This document shows, one piece after another, positions 53,416-63,978 of a DNA stretch of 64,000 bases (positions are counted from its first letter, which is position 1; each line of letters opens with the position of its first letter). The stretch lies in NCBI GenBank assembly GCA_017432325.1, contig JAFRJJ010000013.1, positions 21,330 to 85,329 of the forward strand, given 5' to 3'. The notes below the pieces were generated by a model. That model did no database searches and was not told the origin of the DNA. It saw nothing but the letters and a program-made list of their open reading frames with translations. Origin of the DNA: Solobacterium sp. GTDB taxonomy: Bacteria; Bacillota_I; Bacilli_A; Erysipelotrichales; Erysipelotrichaceae. Both the position numbers and the translations under genes were made by a program.

Positions 53416-54672
53416 ATGATAGACCACATCATCAATCTGATCGAATCATTCCTGATCATCATATTCCTGCACGTTTCCTGCCTGGACAGACCGACAAAGA
53501 AGACAGTGATCCTGTCTGCGGTGTTCACTGTCCTGTCATTCCTGCATATCTCCTGGGTCAACACGTTCTCCGTATACGAAAACATCGGTATGAAGATCGT
53601 TGATATCGCCATCCTTGCGGTTTATATGAAACTGATCTCAGACGCTTCATGGTCACGCATCCTGATGATCACCACGATCCCTCTGGTACTGATCGCGTCC
53701 ATCAACATCTGCACCGCGTCCTTTTTCAGCTGGCTGTTCTACCGGGAACTTGATTACCCCCGGCTTGCTTACGAGCATTACGGATCGATGATCTGTCTGA
53801 CAAAGATACTGTTTCTGGCAATATCCCAGGTGACTGCCGTTCTGCTGAGGAAAAAGACAGCCTGGCTGAGCAGTTCAGACTGCATCACGATCCTGATCCT
53901 TCTTGTTCTGTTCAGCACGATCATCACTTTTTTTGAAAACCTGGTCTTTTATCAGTCATTTTCCGCAGACTGGATCATTCTTGTTCTTACCTGCATCAAC
54001 GGCTCAGCCATCCTGGTCGTTTATCTCGTGCATAAACTGAATACCACGGTGTGTTCAGGCCTGCGCACCCAGCATAATCTGGAAGTTCTCCAGGCACAGC
54101 TCGACAGCTTTCAGTCATTCGAGGCCAAGCAGACGCAGCTGAACAAATGGGCTCATGATATGAAGCATTTCTATAATGCCCTGATCAATACGGAACACAA
54201 TGCGATCGCAGAGAAAATGAAAACGATGTATGAAGAAATGCAGCTGCCGATCATTCTCTCAAAAGAACCATACGGCCTGGTGCTCAACGCAAAATACCGT
54301 GAAGCAAAACAGGCCGGAATCAATTACAACTGTTCAATCCGTGCGGATATCCGCATTAATATGGATCGTTATGATCTTTGTCTGCTGCTGTCAAACCTGC
54401 TGGACAACGCGATCTATCATATCGGCTGCGCCAAAAAGATCCTGGTGGAGATCGATGATATCCAGGATTATGCAAGGATCCGCATCACAAACTCCATTGA
54501 CGGACCGGTCCTTGATGAAAACGGATCCTTTATTTCCAGCCGGGAACATAACGGGCATGGCTATGGTGTCAATACGATCCTCACCCTGACTTCCAACTAT
54601 AATGGAAGATGTCTGTTTGAAGAGTCGGACGGAAATCTCATCAGCACTGTTATCATTCCCTCAGGCATATGA
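53416..54672 (+). CDS. GHKL sensor histidine kinase (AgrC-like)
   Basis: 418 residues. The N-terminal ~200 residues have about six membrane helices, as in peptide-pheromone sensors. The cytoplasmic part has LNKWAHDMKHFYNAL with the phospho-His, an N-box LLSNLLDNAIYH and a short G-box HGYGVNTI typical of the GHKL/AgrC class rather than standard HATPase kinases. It starts 3 nt after the response-regulator stop. The kinase follows the regulator here, the reverse of staphylococcal agr. Confidence 0.9.
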   Translation: MIDHIINLIESFLIIIFLHVSCLDRPTKKTVILSAVFTVLSFLHISWVNTFSVYENIGMKIVDIAILAVYMKLISDASWSRILMITTIPLVLIASINICTASFFSWLFYRELDYPRLAYEHYGSMICLTKILFLAISQVTAVLLRKKTAWLSSSDCITILILLVLFSTIITFFENLVFYQSFSADWIILVLTCINGSAILVVYLVHKLNTTVCSGLRTQHNLEVLQAQLDSFQSFEAKQTQLNKWAHDMKHFYNALINTEHNAIAEKMKTMYEEMQLPIILSKEPYGLVLNAKYREAKQAGINYNCSIRADIRINMDRYDLCLLLSNLLDNAIYHIGCAKKILVEIDDIQDYARIRITNSIDGPVLDENGSFISSREHNGHGYGVNTILTLTSNYNGRCLFEESDGNLISTVIIPSGI

Positions 54673-54684
54673 AACAGGGTATAA

Positions 54685-54720
54685 AAGCGGCATGGTCACA
54701 CCACCATGCCGTTTGCTTTA
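54685..54720. terminator. Bidirectional terminator between the agr operon and the sulfatase gene
   Basis: CGGCATGG and CCATGCCG form an 8-bp stem, lengthened by AAAGC/GCTTT, and T-rich runs lie on both sides. It separates converging genes. Confidence 0.78.
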
Positions 54721-56331
54721 CTGCTTATCCGCTAATTTTTCCGTGAGGAATTTCATGACTTCCGCCATGGCTTCCTTGCCGTCCTTGTTTCTCAGCATAT
54801 CATGTACGGTATCTTCCAGCTCGGGCGGTACGAATCCCCTGACATTTGCCCAGTTGGAACCGGAGGTCGCGCGGGAGTCCAGTTTGTACGGTACATCGTC
54901 GCAGGTTTCCTGGTACCAGTCGAACATCGCATCCTTCAGTCTGGCCAGTACTGCGGGATCCGCTGTTTCGATGATGTTATGGCGCTCGCCCGGGTCTGTT
55001 TCCAGATCATAGAACTCATCGCGGTGATTCATGCGCTTCACATATTTGTATCTGCCGTCAAAGATCATGGTTCCCTTGATATGCGCTTCATTATCCTTCT
55101 GTGCTGTTTTCTTTGCCCAGTAGTCATCTGTCGGCTTCGGACCCTGACCTGCCTTATTATGCCATTCATCACAATGCGGCTCATCCGGTCTTCTTCCGCC
55201 TTCGCAGAAAACATATTCTTTACCGGCTGCGCTTCTGTCCTTCAGCATGCCTCTGACACTTCTGCCGAACTGTGTATGATCAGGCGTGACACCTGCATAG
55301 TCCATGACTGTCGCATAGAAGTCTGTCAGCTCTGTCAGGCCATCGCAGATACCGGGATCGACCGGATCTCCCTTAGGAGGCTTTACAAGGAACGGTACCC
55401 TTGTCAGGCAGTGTTCAAATGTGTTCTGTGATTTTTCCGGAAGATCGAAATCACCCGTAAAGTCACCGTGATCGGAGAGGAAGAAGATCGCACAGTCATC
55501 GTAGATGCCTGCTTCTTTCAATGCGTCGATCACCATTCCGGTCAGATCGTCGATGAATGAGCACTGTGCCAGGTAGATCGCTCTCATTTCTTCAAACTGC
55601 TCATCTGTCCATGTTCCGCCGCCGGTCAGTTCTCTCAGTTTTTCGATGATCCTGGATTTGCCAGTTGTTTCACTGAAGCGGACACGCTCCGGCATCTTTG
55701 ACGCATCGATCCTGTTTCTGTATTCAGGTGATGTCACATACGGGCAGTGCGGATTGATCCAGCCCAGGAACAGGCACAGCGGTTTGTCCGGATCAACCGG
55801 ATGGAGGATCCTGTCGATCGCCGCTTTTGTATCATTCAGATCTTTTATCTCAAGACGGTTCCGTCCTTCGACAACACCTGTATAGTGCATGTAGCGGTCT
55901 TTCTTTTCCTTCGGCGGCTGAGGCTGCTTAAACGGTTTTGTGCCTACCGGGACAGATTCGTCATAATAATAGATCTCATCAGCGTGTCTATAGTCCAGTC
56001 CTTCATACTGTCCTGCCACAAGATCGTTTCTTCCGTTCATCCAGACATAATATCCGGCATCCTTCAGTTCGGAGAACAGTGAGCTCTCCTCAGGATGCAG
56101 CAAATGCGTCATTGTACGGTGACCTCTGGTGTGAGGATAAAGACCTGTGAAGAAGCTGCACCGGCTGGGTACACATACAGGATTCTGACAGAAGGCATTG
56201 GAAAAACTGACAGCCTCGGTTTTCTGAAGATGGTCAAGTACCGGTGTGCAGGATGCAGGATTACCCAGATGCGCAACAGCGTCTGCACGCATCTCATCGG
56301 GATTCAGAATGATGATGTGAGGTCTCTTCAT
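54718..56331 (-). CDS. Sulfatase, Cys-type formylglycine
   Basis: 537 residues. The maturation motif is C53-V-P-S-R57 in NPVCVPSRCSFFTG; the N-terminal LNPDEMRADAV gives metal ligands. In Cys-type sulfatases an anaerobic radical-SAM enzyme (anSME) turns Cys into formylglycine; none is in the window. Other blocks: FFLSDHGDFTGDF and a C-terminal sub-domain. No signal peptide is seen, so it may act in the cytoplasm on imported sulfated compounds, for example mucin or glycosaminoglycan parts (inference). AAGGAGAAAACTGT precedes the ATG. Confidence 0.9.
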   Translation of the reverse strand: MKRPHIIILNPDEMRADAVAHLGNPASCTPVLDHLQKTEAVSFSNAFCQNPVCVPSRCSFFTGLYPHTRGHRTMTHLLHPEESSLFSELKDAGYYVWMNGRNDLVAGQYEGLDYRHADEIYYYDESVPVGTKPFKQPQPPKEKKDRYMHYTGVVEGRNRLEIKDLNDTKAAIDRILHPVDPDKPLCLFLGWINPHCPYVTSPEYRNRIDASKMPERVRFSETTGKSRIIEKLRELTGGGTWTDEQFEEMRAIYLAQCSFIDDLTGMVIDALKEAGIYDDCAIFFLSDHGDFTGDFDLPEKSQNTFEHCLTRVPFLVKPPKGDPVDPGICDGLTELTDFYATVMDYAGVTPDHTQFGRSVRGMLKDRSAAGKEYVFCEGGRRPDEPHCDEWHNKAGQGPKPTDDYWAKKTAQKDNEAHIKGTMIFDGRYKYVKRMNHRDEFYDLETDPGERHNIIETADPAVLARLKDAMFDWYQETCDDVPYKLDSRATSGSNWANVRGFVPPELEDTVHDMLRNKDGKEAMAEVMKFLTEKLADKQ

Positions 56332-56343
56332 ACAGTTTTCTCC

Positions 56344-56733
56344 TTATTTCATTTTTTTCAGACGTACCAGTGTATCACCGTGTCTGCGTTCATTCTGGAC
56401 GATACGCTTCAGCCACGGATATGTGTTTGTCAGTTTTTCGTGTTCGTTTGCGGCATCGTATTCGCTCTGGGCCATCATGTTCATTGTGCCTTTGAGTCCG
56501 AACACACCTCTGATGACTGTAAAGAACCTGCGGTCTCCTTTCCCCTGCTTTACCGTTGAGCCTGTCTGACGCTCCAGAAGTGAAACATGCGAAAGCTTAT
56601 CATCCCGGATCTTCAGCAGGGCTTCGCGTACTCTCGGGTCTTTTGCCTTTCCTGACATCATTTCATATACGGGAATACTGTCACTTGCATACTGCATGAT
56701 CTTCAGCAGTTCTTTCTGTCCGTTATTGTTCAT
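56344..56733 (-). CDS. Ferritin-like/rubrerythrin-type domain protein
   Basis: 129 residues from the ATG at 56733 (AAGGACC, overlapping the end of ppaX by 11 nt). Mostly helical, with E-x-x-x and D-x-L-S-H-V-S-L-L-E pairs (KIRDDKLSHVSLLE; QNERRHGDTLVRL) that resemble the EXXH ligands of a diiron four-helix bundle. A short linker binds the two halves. No rubredoxin-like Cys domain. Possible oxidative-stress or iron function; exact family not certain. Confidence 0.7.
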   Translation of the reverse strand: MNNNGQKELLKIMQYASDSIPVYEMMSGKAKDPRVREALLKIRDDKLSHVSLLERQTGSTVKQGKGDRRFFTVIRGVFGLKGTMNMMAQSEYDAANEHEKLTNTYPWLKRIVQNERRHGDTLVRLKKMK

Positions 56734-57373
56734 GGTCCTTCTGCAGGATCTGTCTGATCTCATCAAGATCATAGACCGCATGATCCGGTCCGAAATCGAT
56801 CAGTCCCTGCTCCTTTTCTATTTTCGTCAAAGCCGCGATCACTGTTGACCCGGCATTTCTGCCTGCCAGCAGATCACTGATACTGTCCCCGACATAGATG
56901 CTGTCGCTGCAGTCCAGACGCTCCATCGCATACAGGATGCCGTCCGGCGCGGGTTTCGGTTTCAGGTGATCATCCTGGCATACCAGAACTTCAAAATACT
57001 GTTCCAGTTCAAATTCCTTCAGGATCAGTTCCAGTGACTTCCTGAGCCTGGAAGTTACGATACCGGTCGGATAGCCTTCTTCCTTCAGCCACTTCAGCAG
57101 TTCTACAGCGCCCTTCATCGGCTTCATCAGTTCCCGGAGATGCTGTTCCTGATACTGTCTGTATTCTTCCATCACTTCATATACATCCGCATCAGGAAAA
57201 AACTTACGCATTTCCACTTCAAGAGGAGGTCCGAGAACTTCCGTTTTCCGGTCATCGGTAAACTCTTCCCGTGACGCGTAGATCTCAAACACATGGTAGT
57301 AGCTGGAAATGATCGCCGGTTCCGAATCCATCAATGTTCCGTCAAAATCAAACAATACTGCGGGTAAACTCAT
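56723..57373 (-). CDS. ppaX: HAD phosphatase, PpaX-like (pyrophosphatase)
   Basis: 216 residues. The HAD motifs are LFDFDGTLMDSEP at the start, IVTSRLRKS as motif II, and YVGDSISDLLAGRNA as motif IV. In Bacillus ppaX is next to hprK and hydrolyses the pyrophosphate HprK releases when it dephosphorylates P-Ser-HPr. Here it overlaps the hprK stop by 4 nt (ATGA), a strong argument for this role. lgt, often between them, is absent. Phosphoglycolate phosphatase is the main alternative. Confidence 0.85.
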   Translation of the reverse strand: MSLPAVLFDFDGTLMDSEPAIISSYYHVFEIYASREEFTDDRKTEVLGPPLEVEMRKFFPDADVYEVMEEYRQYQEQHLRELMKPMKGAVELLKWLKEEGYPTGIVTSRLRKSLELILKEFELEQYFEVLVCQDDHLKPKPAPDGILYAMERLDCSDSIYVGDSISDLLAGRNAGSTVIAALTKIEKEQGLIDFGPDHAVYDLDEIRQILQKDHEQ

Positions 57374-58329
57374 GTGTTTTCTTCCTGATCCTTATTTTCC
57401 AGATATGTATACAGCTTGTTCTTGAAATGCGTTGTCGCGTTGTATCCTTCTTCTTTCAGAATGAAGTTCGTGACTGCGGACTCGATCAGGATGCGCATGG
57501 AACGTCCTGTGCTGACAGGGAGCACGATCGTCGGGATCAGGATATCCAGGATCCTCGTAAATCTGGATGACACTTCACCCAGGCGTTCATACTCGTCATT
57601 GGGATCGTATTTCACAAGGTTGATCACGAGATCAACACTGTGCTTGTCCATCAGGCAGTTTGCCCCGTACATTCTGGCAACATCAACGATCCCGATCCCC
57701 CGGAGCTCCAGCATTCCCCTTAACAGATCCGGCGCGTGTCCGACGATCCTGTTATGGATCTTCTGCAGGTCAACGCGGTCATCCGCGATCAGGACCTGAC
57801 CGTCCCGGATCAGTTCAAGAGCAGTTTCTGACTTGCCCATGCCGCTGTCCGCAAGCAAAAGAACACCCTTTCCGTAAACGCTCATCAGAACACCTGACAC
57901 GGTCGTTTCTTCTGCCAGTTTTTCATCCAGATATGTGATCAGGTCCACGACCATTCTGTACGTATCGAACGGTGTTCTGAAGATCGGAAAGTTCCGCTCA
58001 TCAGCGACCTGTTTCAGTACAGGAGGGATCGGATTATTATGTGTTATCAGCATCATCGGCGTCAGCGGATCCGTAATCGGTTCATAACGTTCACGCTGCT
58101 GCTCTTCGCTCAGCGTTTCGATAAACTGCATTTCTTTGTGGCCCATTATGATGATGCGGCGGGGACTGGTCGGTTTGACATAACCCATCAGTTCAAATCC
58201 CGGACGGTTGATATCCGGAACGACTACCCACCTCTTTAATGATTCTTCATTCCCGGTCAGCTGCTCAAACTGAAAGAAATCTTTGATTTCACTGATCAGT
58301 ACTTTTTTATCATATGTTTTTTCTTCCAT
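57370..58329 (-). CDS. hprK: HPr kinase/phosphorylase
   Basis: 319 residues. Phosphorylates HPr on Ser46 and controls carbon catabolite repression. Walker A is ADSGMGKSE (160-168), followed by ADDRVDL with the catalytic Asp pair; MLELRGIGIVDVARMYG is the C-terminal family block. At the place where most HprK have His-Gly (VHGVLVDVYG), this one reads VSGVLMSVYG, so the conserved His is Ser. It is transcribed after uvrA from its own promoter. HPr itself is not in the window. Confidence 0.94.
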   Translation of the reverse strand: MEEKTYDKKVLISEIKDFFQFEQLTGNEESLKRWVVVPDINRPGFELMGYVKPTSPRRIIIMGHKEMQFIETLSEEQQRERYEPITDPLTPMMLITHNNPIPPVLKQVADERNFPIFRTPFDTYRMVVDLITYLDEKLAEETTVSGVLMSVYGKGVLLLADSGMGKSETALELIRDGQVLIADDRVDLQKIHNRIVGHAPDLLRGMLELRGIGIVDVARMYGANCLMDKHSVDLVINLVKYDPNDEYERLGEVSSRFTRILDILIPTIVLPVSTGRSMRILIESAVTNFILKEEGYNATTHFKNKLYTYLENKDQEENT

Positions 58330-58349
58330 TGTAGACTCCGTTCAAGTGG

Positions 58350-58379
58350 ATTATAACATGCCGTTATTTCACTTGATAA
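58350..58379 (-). promoter_or_regulatory. Promoter of hprK-ppaX
   Basis: Minus strand: TTATCA (58374-58379), 18-nt spacer, TATAAT (58350-58355) preceded by TGT, an extended -10. No catabolite-responsive element was noted. Confidence 0.65.
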
Positions 58380-58430
58380 GACAGGGTACACAACTTTAAT
58401 ACACAGAATATCCGTTTATCCGTCCATGAA

Positions 58431-58453
58431 TAAAAGGGACCGTGTTCAGTCCC
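58431..58453 (-). terminator. Rho-independent terminator overlapping the uvrA stop codon
   Basis: Minus strand: GGGAC and GTCCC with an 8-nt loop, then TTTTATTC. The stem begins in the last codons of uvrA. Confidence 0.65.
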
Positions 58454-61307
58454 CGTTATTGCTGTTTTTCTGCTTTTCTTTTGTCCATTCCAGTGCCTTT
58501 TTCAGATACTGTCCGGTCCAGCTTTCCGGAATTTCGGCGATCTCTTCCGGTGTTCCGCACGCGATCACCGTACCTCCGTTGTCGCCGCCCTCCGGTCCCA
58601 GATCAATGATCCAGTCCGCACACTTGATCACATCAAGATTATGCTCGATCACGATCACGGTATCACCGTTCTCAACGATCCTCTGCAGGATGGCGATCAG
58701 TCTCTTGACGTCATCCGTATGCAGTCCGGTCGTCGGCTCATCCAGGATATATACCGTTTTGCCGGTTGCCTTTTTCTGGAGTTCACTGGCCAGCTTGACA
58801 CGCTGCGCTTCACCGCCGGACAGTGTTGTGGAAGACTGTCCGAGCTTCAGGTAGCCAAGACCAACATCATTCAGTGTCTGCAGGCGGTTCCTGATCTTCG
58901 GATGGTTCGTAAACAGCTCAAGCGCTTCTTCCGCGGTCATTTCCAGAACATCATAGATATTCTTGCCTTTATAGGTACACTGCAGTGTTTCTTCGTTGTA
59001 TCTTCTGCCATGACACACTTCGCACGGAACATAGACATCCGGAAGGAAGTTCATGGAGATCACCTTCATGCCGTCACCCTGGCAGGCTTCGCATCTGCCG
59101 CCCTTTGTGTTGAAGGAGAAGCGGCCTTTGTCGTAGCCTCTGAGCCGTGCCTCGGGAGTATGCGCGAATACATCACGGATATCATCGAATACGCCGGTAT
59201 ATGTCGCGGGATTTGATCTCGGCGTTCTGCCGATCGGATCCTGGTCGATCTGTACCAGTTTGTCGATGTTCGTCAGCCCTTTGATCTTATCGAATTTCCC
59301 GGGTCTGACACGCTTCATCCTGCCGATACTCTGCTGCACGGCTTTCATGAAGACTTCATTGACCAGTGTTGATTTGCCGGAGCCGGAAACACCTGTTACA
59401 AGGATGAGCTTTCCGAGCGGGAATTTGACATCGATATGCTTCAGGTTGTTTTCGGAAGCACCGATCACTTCCACGAATTTGCCGGTGCCTTTGCGTCTTT
59501 CTTCAGGCACACTGATGACTTTTCTGCCGGAAAGATACTGTCCTGTGATGGAATTCTCGGATTTCATGATGTCTTCCGGTGTTCCTTCCGCAACCAGTTC
59601 CCCGCCATGGATGCCTGCGCCGGGACCGATATCAACGATCCAGTCCGCGCTCAGCATGGTCTCTTCATCATGTTCCACAACGATCAGCGAGTTGCCCAGA
59701 TCCCTCATGTTCTTCAGGGTGGTGATCAGCTTTGCGTTGTCCCTCTGATGCAGGCCGATACTCGGTTCATCCAGGACATACAGGACTCCCGACAGTCTGG
59801 AACCGATCTGTGTAGCCAGACGGATACGCTGTGCCTCTCCGCCCGAAAGCGTGCCGGCAAGACGGTCCAGCGTCAGGTAATCAAGACCGACATCCTTCAG
59901 GAAGCTCAGACGATTGCCGATCTCTTTCAGTACCAGTTCGGCGATCTTTGCCTGTGTTTCCGTCAGCTGCAGTCCGCTGATCCAGTCAAGCGCACCCGTT
60001 ACGGACTGTGCGGTAAACTCCATAATGTTCTTGTCTGCCACACGTACTGACAGAGCCTGTTCGTTCAGACGTTTTCCGCCGCACTTTCTGCACGTATGTT
60101 CCGTCATAAAGGAGTGATACCAGTCCTTGGACCATGCGCTCTGTGTTTCCACATATCTGCGTTCGATCAATGTTTTCACGCCTTCGATATAGTCATTGCG
60201 TGAATATTTGTTTCCGGATGTGCTCGTAATGGTATAACGGATCGGTTTGTCGCTGCCATTCAGGATGATGTCCATCTGTTTTTTTGTCAGCGACTTGATC
60301 GGCTTGTCCATATCGATCTTATAGGAACGGCAGAGAATGCAGAATGTCTGCCATTCGATATTCTCCGAGCCGGCAATATTCTTGTAATAACGGATGCCGC
60401 CTTCATTCAATGAAAGGTTCGTATCCGGTATGAGAAGGTCAACGTCCACCTCTTCGGTAATGCTCAGTCCATGACAGACATCACATGCGCCAAGAGGAGC
60501 GTTGAATGAGAACAGTCTGGGTTCCAGTGCCGGTATGGAGAATCCGCAGATCCTGCAGGCGTAATTGCTGGAATACAGGCTTTCTTCTTCACCTGCCAGA
60601 ACGACCACCTTGCCTTCAGCCAGCTTCAGAGCTGTTTCCATGGAATCATGGATACGGCTGCGGGAATCTGCCTTTTTGATGATCCTGTCTACGACGACAT
60701 CAATATTGTGGCGTTTGTTCTTTCCCAGTTCGATGTCGTCTTCCAGAAGCTTCTGTTCACCATCCACACGGACACGCACATATCCGTCCTTCTGAAGTTT
60801 TTCAAACGTATCCTTGAACGTTCCCTTCTTCTCGGAAACGATCGGCGCAAGGATCGTCAGCCTTGTGCCTTCCGGCTTTTCCCACACGGAATTGACCATT
60901 TCGGTAATGGTCTGTCCTGTGATCGGGATATTGTGGTTCGGGCAGTACGGGATGCCTGTTCTTGCGTATAAAAGACGGAGATAGTCATATATTTCCGTCA
61001 CCGTTCCTACCGTGGAACGAGGGTTGTTGGAAGTCGTCTTCTGATCAATGGAGATCGCCGGAGACAGTCCTTCGATCAGTTCTACATTCGGTTTGTCCAC
61101 TCCGCCGAGAAACATTCTTGCGTAAGCACTCAGTGATTCTACGTATCTTCTCTGGCCTTCTGCATAGATCGTATCAAATGCCAGTGATGTTTTGCCTGAG
61201 CCGGACAATCCGGTCATAACGACCATCTTATTACGGGGAATATCCAGTGAGATATTCTTCAGGTTATTTTCTTTCGCACCGCGAATAATGATTTTATCCT
61301 GCTCCAT
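58446..61307 (-). CDS. uvrA: Excinuclease ABC subunit UvrA
   Basis: 953 residues from the ATG at 61307 (AAAGGAATAAG; an upstream in-frame start would add 23 residues that lie in mutS). Two ABC ATPase halves: Walker [17 protein letters not shown] and [16 protein letters not shown], signatures [14 protein letters not shown] and [14 protein letters not shown], zinc-finger Cys pairs such as CRICGFSI and [14 protein letters not shown]. It scans DNA for lesions with UvrB. One base separates it from mutS, an unusual partner; uvrB is not in the window. Confidence 0.97.
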   Translation of the reverse strand: MEQDKIIIRGAKENNLKNISLDIPRNKMVVMTGLSGSGKTSLAFDTIYAEGQRRYVESLSAYARMFLGGVDKPNVELIEGLSPAISIDQKTTSNNPRSTVGTVTEIYDYLRLLYARTGIPYCPNHNIPITGQTITEMVNSVWEKPEGTRLTILAPIVSEKKGTFKDTFEKLQKDGYVRVRVDGEQKLLEDDIELGKNKRHNIDVVVDRIIKKADSRSRIHDSMETALKLAEGKVVVLAGEEESLYSSNYACRICGFSIPALEPRLFSFNAPLGACDVCHGLSITEEVDVDLLIPDTNLSLNEGGIRYYKNIAGSENIEWQTFCILCRSYKIDMDKPIKSLTKKQMDIILNGSDKPIRYTITSTSGNKYSRNDYIEGVKTLIERRYVETQSAWSKDWYHSFMTEHTCRKCGGKRLNEQALSVRVADKNIMEFTAQSVTGALDWISGLQLTETQAKIAELVLKEIGNRLSFLKDVGLDYLTLDRLAGTLSGGEAQRIRLATQIGSRLSGVLYVLDEPSIGLHQRDNAKLITTLKNMRDLGNSLIVVEHDEETMLSADWIVDIGPGAGIHGGELVAEGTPEDIMKSENSITGQYLSGRKVISVPEERRKGTGKFVEVIGASENNLKHIDVKFPLGKLILVTGVSGSGKSTLVNEVFMKAVQQSIGRMKRVRPGKFDKIKGLTNIDKLVQIDQDPIGRTPRSNPATYTGVFDDIRDVFAHTPEARLRGYDKGRFSFNTKGGRCEACQGDGMKVISMNFLPDVYVPCEVCHGRRYNEETLQCTYKGKNIYDVLEMTAEEALELFTNHPKIRNRLQTLNDVGLGYLKLGQSSTTLSGGEAQRVKLASELQKKATGKTVYILDEPTTGLHTDDVKRLIAILQRIVENGDTVIVIEHNLDVIKCADWIIDLGPEGGDNGGTVIACGTPEEIAEIPESWTGQYLKKALEWTKEKQKNSNNGD

Positions 61308-61308
61308 C

Positions 61309-63849
61309 TTATTCCTTTCCGGCTGTTTCATGCAGATCCGCCAGCATCTGCCATGCCTCTCTGGGAGACATGTCATCCGGTGATGCCTGCTTCAGCGTGT
61401 TGATGATCTCTTCCGCTTTCGGATCGGTCTTCGTCATCTCGATCAGCTGATAGCTCTGCTGAACAACTCTTTTCTTGGACTCCAGTTCTTTCTGCAGTCC
61501 TCTTGCCCTGTCAAGCACTGCCTCGGGCAGGCCGGCAAGACGTGCAACATTGATGCCGTAGGAACGGTCGGCGGCGCCCTTCTTGATCTTATAGAGGAAT
61601 GTCACCGAATCATCCTTTTCCTGTACGACAACATGAACATTCTGAACGACACCGATCGAGTCGACCAGTGACGTCAGTTCATGATAATGCGTGCTGAACA
61701 ATGTCTTTGCGTGTACGCACGCAGCGATATATTCGATCATGGCCTGGGCAAGCGCCATGCCGTCATATGTGGAAGTCCCTCTGCCGATCTCGTCAAACAG
61801 GATCAGCGACCTGTCGGTAGCTTCCTGCAGCGCATGGTTGGCTTCCGACATCTCCACCATAAAAGTAGACTGGCCGGAGAGAATATCGTCGCTGGCGCCG
61901 ATCCTTGTAAAGATCTTGTCGAATACCGGCATCAGGCATTTTGACGCGGGCACATAACATCCGATCTGCGCCATGATCGCGATCAAAGCGACCTGTCTCA
62001 TATATGTGGATTTACCGCCCATATTGGGACCTGTGATCAGCAGGATGGACTTCTCTTTGTCCAGGTAGATGCTGTTGGAAACATAATGCGGATCCTTCAT
62101 CATTTCATCAAGGATCGGATGTCTTCCGTTTTTCACATCCAGTACATCATCGGTAAATTCGGGTCTGGTATATCTGTTTTTCGAAGAGATCTCTGCCAGC
62201 GCGCAGTAGCAGTCTGTTTCAGCCAGCGCAAGCGCAAGCTTCTGCATCTGCGGCAGATCTGTCTTGATGCGGTCAATGATCTCGGCAAACAGGCGCTTCT
62301 CCACACGGATCGCGTTTTCCTCCGCATGCAGGATCGCGTCTTCCTTTTCCTTCAGGGCAGGAGAAATAAACCGCTCATTGTTGACCAGTGTCTGTTTGCG
62401 CACATATCCCCAGTCATCCTGCACGAGCTGTGCCTGTGCCTTGGAGATCTCAATATAATATCCGAACACACGGTTATAGCCGATCTTCAGGTTTTTCAGT
62501 CCTGTCCGTTCGCGTTCGGATGCCTCCATCTCGACAATGAACTGCCTGCCGTTTCTCTGGATAGAACGCGCTTCGTCCAGTTCACTGTTGTATCCGTCGC
62601 GGAAAACACCTCCGTCAGTGATCTGTGCCGGGGGATCATCCGCAAACGCGTCATTCAGGATGCCGCTTAATTCCGTCAGCGGATCCAGGGAAATATACTG
62701 TACAAACTCGGGTGCCTTGAGCCTGCTGAAAACAACGGGAACCTGGTTCAGGGTCTTGCTGAGACGGACGATGTCCACCGGTCCTGCATTGTTCATCGCG
62801 ATCCTCGCAATGAGTCTCTGCAGGTCATAGATCTCAGAGAGTCCCGCGCGTACGGCATTCCGCTCCATGAAATGGTCGGACAGCCATGTCACGCGGTCCA
62901 GACGGGCTTCGATGGCTTCCTGCCTGACCAGTGGCTTCTCGATCCATTTCTTCAGGAGTCTGGAGCCCATGGCGCTCCTGCATACATCCAGAAATGACCA
63001 GAGTGTTTCCGTTTTGCCCTGACGGTGAAGCGGCTCGATCAGTTCGAGGTTCTGCTGGGTATTGAAATCCATGTACAGATAATCATTCTCATTTTCGATC
63101 CGGCAGACCTGCAGATGCGAGATCACGTGCTTCTGCGTTTCTTCCAGATAATTGATCATCCTTCCGTACACAGCCAGTTCATAATCCTTCCGGCAGCGTT
63201 CGCATAAAGGAAGATAAACGGAACCGAATTCTGTTTTATCGCAGTATGAGATCACGATCCGCATCTCTCTCAGTGCCTTGATCAGCTTCTCATCAAAGTT
63301 ATGCTTTACGACGATCTCCCTGACATTGTTGCGCAGGATCGACTGCAGGAAAGCGGTCTGATGATGCGGAATGTCCTCCACAAAGTTTTCACCCGTACTG
63401 ACTTCCGCGAACGCAAGCGAATATCCGTATCCGTAATCTTCGGCCGCAGCCAGATAGATACTTCTCTTTTCATCATCGATCTCATCGATCAGTGTTCCGG
63501 GTGTAACAACACGAATCACATCACGTTCGACCAGGCCCTTGGCTGTTGCAGGGTCTTCCATCTGCTCGGCGATCGCGATTTTGTAGCCGCGCTGCGTCAG
63601 TCGCTGCACATAGCCGCTGACCGCGTGATGCGGAACACCGCACATCGGTACGCGTTCCGGAACGCCGGCATTCTTGCCTGTCAGAACAAGGTCCAGCTCC
63701 CGGGAGACGATCTTCGCGTCATCAAAAAACATCTCATAAAAGTCACCGAGACGATAAAACAGCAGCGCATCCGGATACTGTTCTTTGGCAGTCAGATAAT
63801 GCTGCATCATCGGTGAAAAATCTTCTTTTTTATATCCCATCAAGTCCAT
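61309..63849 (-). CDS. mutS: DNA mismatch repair protein MutS
   Basis: 846 residues. The mismatch-binding Phe-x-Glu is [14 protein letters not shown] near residue 35. The ATPase has [18 protein letters not shown] and [16 protein letters not shown]. The first ATG at 63849 has almost no ribosome binding site; an ATG at 63840 has a weak GGA before it. It heads mutS-uvrA. mutL is not in the window. Confidence 0.97.
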   Translation of the reverse strand: MDLMGYKKEDFSPMMQHYLTAKEQYPDALLFYRLGDFYEMFFDDAKIVSRELDLVLTGKNAGVPERVPMCGVPHHAVSGYVQRLTQRGYKIAIAEQMEDPATAKGLVERDVIRVVTPGTLIDEIDDEKRSIYLAAAEDYGYGYSLAFAEVSTGENFVEDIPHHQTAFLQSILRNNVREIVVKHNFDEKLIKALREMRIVISYCDKTEFGSVYLPLCERCRKDYELAVYGRMINYLEETQKHVISHLQVCRIENENDYLYMDFNTQQNLELIEPLHRQGKTETLWSFLDVCRSAMGSRLLKKWIEKPLVRQEAIEARLDRVTWLSDHFMERNAVRAGLSEIYDLQRLIARIAMNNAGPVDIVRLSKTLNQVPVVFSRLKAPEFVQYISLDPLTELSGILNDAFADDPPAQITDGGVFRDGYNSELDEARSIQRNGRQFIVEMEASERERTGLKNLKIGYNRVFGYYIEISKAQAQLVQDDWGYVRKQTLVNNERFISPALKEKEDAILHAEENAIRVEKRLFAEIIDRIKTDLPQMQKLALALAETDCYCALAEISSKNRYTRPEFTDDVLDVKNGRHPILDEMMKDPHYVSNSIYLDKEKSILLITGPNMGGKSTYMRQVALIAIMAQIGCYVPASKCLMPVFDKIFTRIGASDDILSGQSTFMVEMSEANHALQEATDRSLILFDEIGRGTSTYDGMALAQAMIEYIAACVHAKTLFSTHYHELTSLVDSIGVVQNVHVVVQEKDDSVTFLYKIKKGAADRSYGINVARLAGLPEAVLDRARGLQKELESKKRVVQQSYQLIEMTKTDPKAEEIINTLKQASPDDMSPREAWQMLADLHETAGKE

Positions 63850-63859
63850 AAGCGCAGTT

Positions 63860-63868
63860 ATTATATCA
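63860..63868 (-). promoter_or_regulatory. Extended -10 promoter of mutS
   Basis: TGATATAAT on the minus strand, an extended -10 (TGn-TATAAT) with no good -35 needed. The start site would be about 4 nt before the first mutS ATG, so the mRNA would be nearly leaderless. Confidence 0.6.
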
Positions 63869-63947
63869 CGATTTATAATACTTACCGAGTTTTCGCATCA
63901 ACCGTTATAAACAGCTTTTTCCGGACGGTTTTTTACTGCGGGCACAA

Positions 63948-63978
63948 ACAAAAAGCACCGTGTTTTTCACGCGATGCT
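63948..63978 (-). terminator. Terminator of a gene beyond the right edge
   Basis: Minus strand: AGCA...CGTG and CACG...TGCT with an AAAAA loop, followed by TTTTTG. It would close a minus-strand gene whose end lies at or beyond 63990; TGA as part of TATTGATCAAC may be its stop. Confidence 0.55.
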
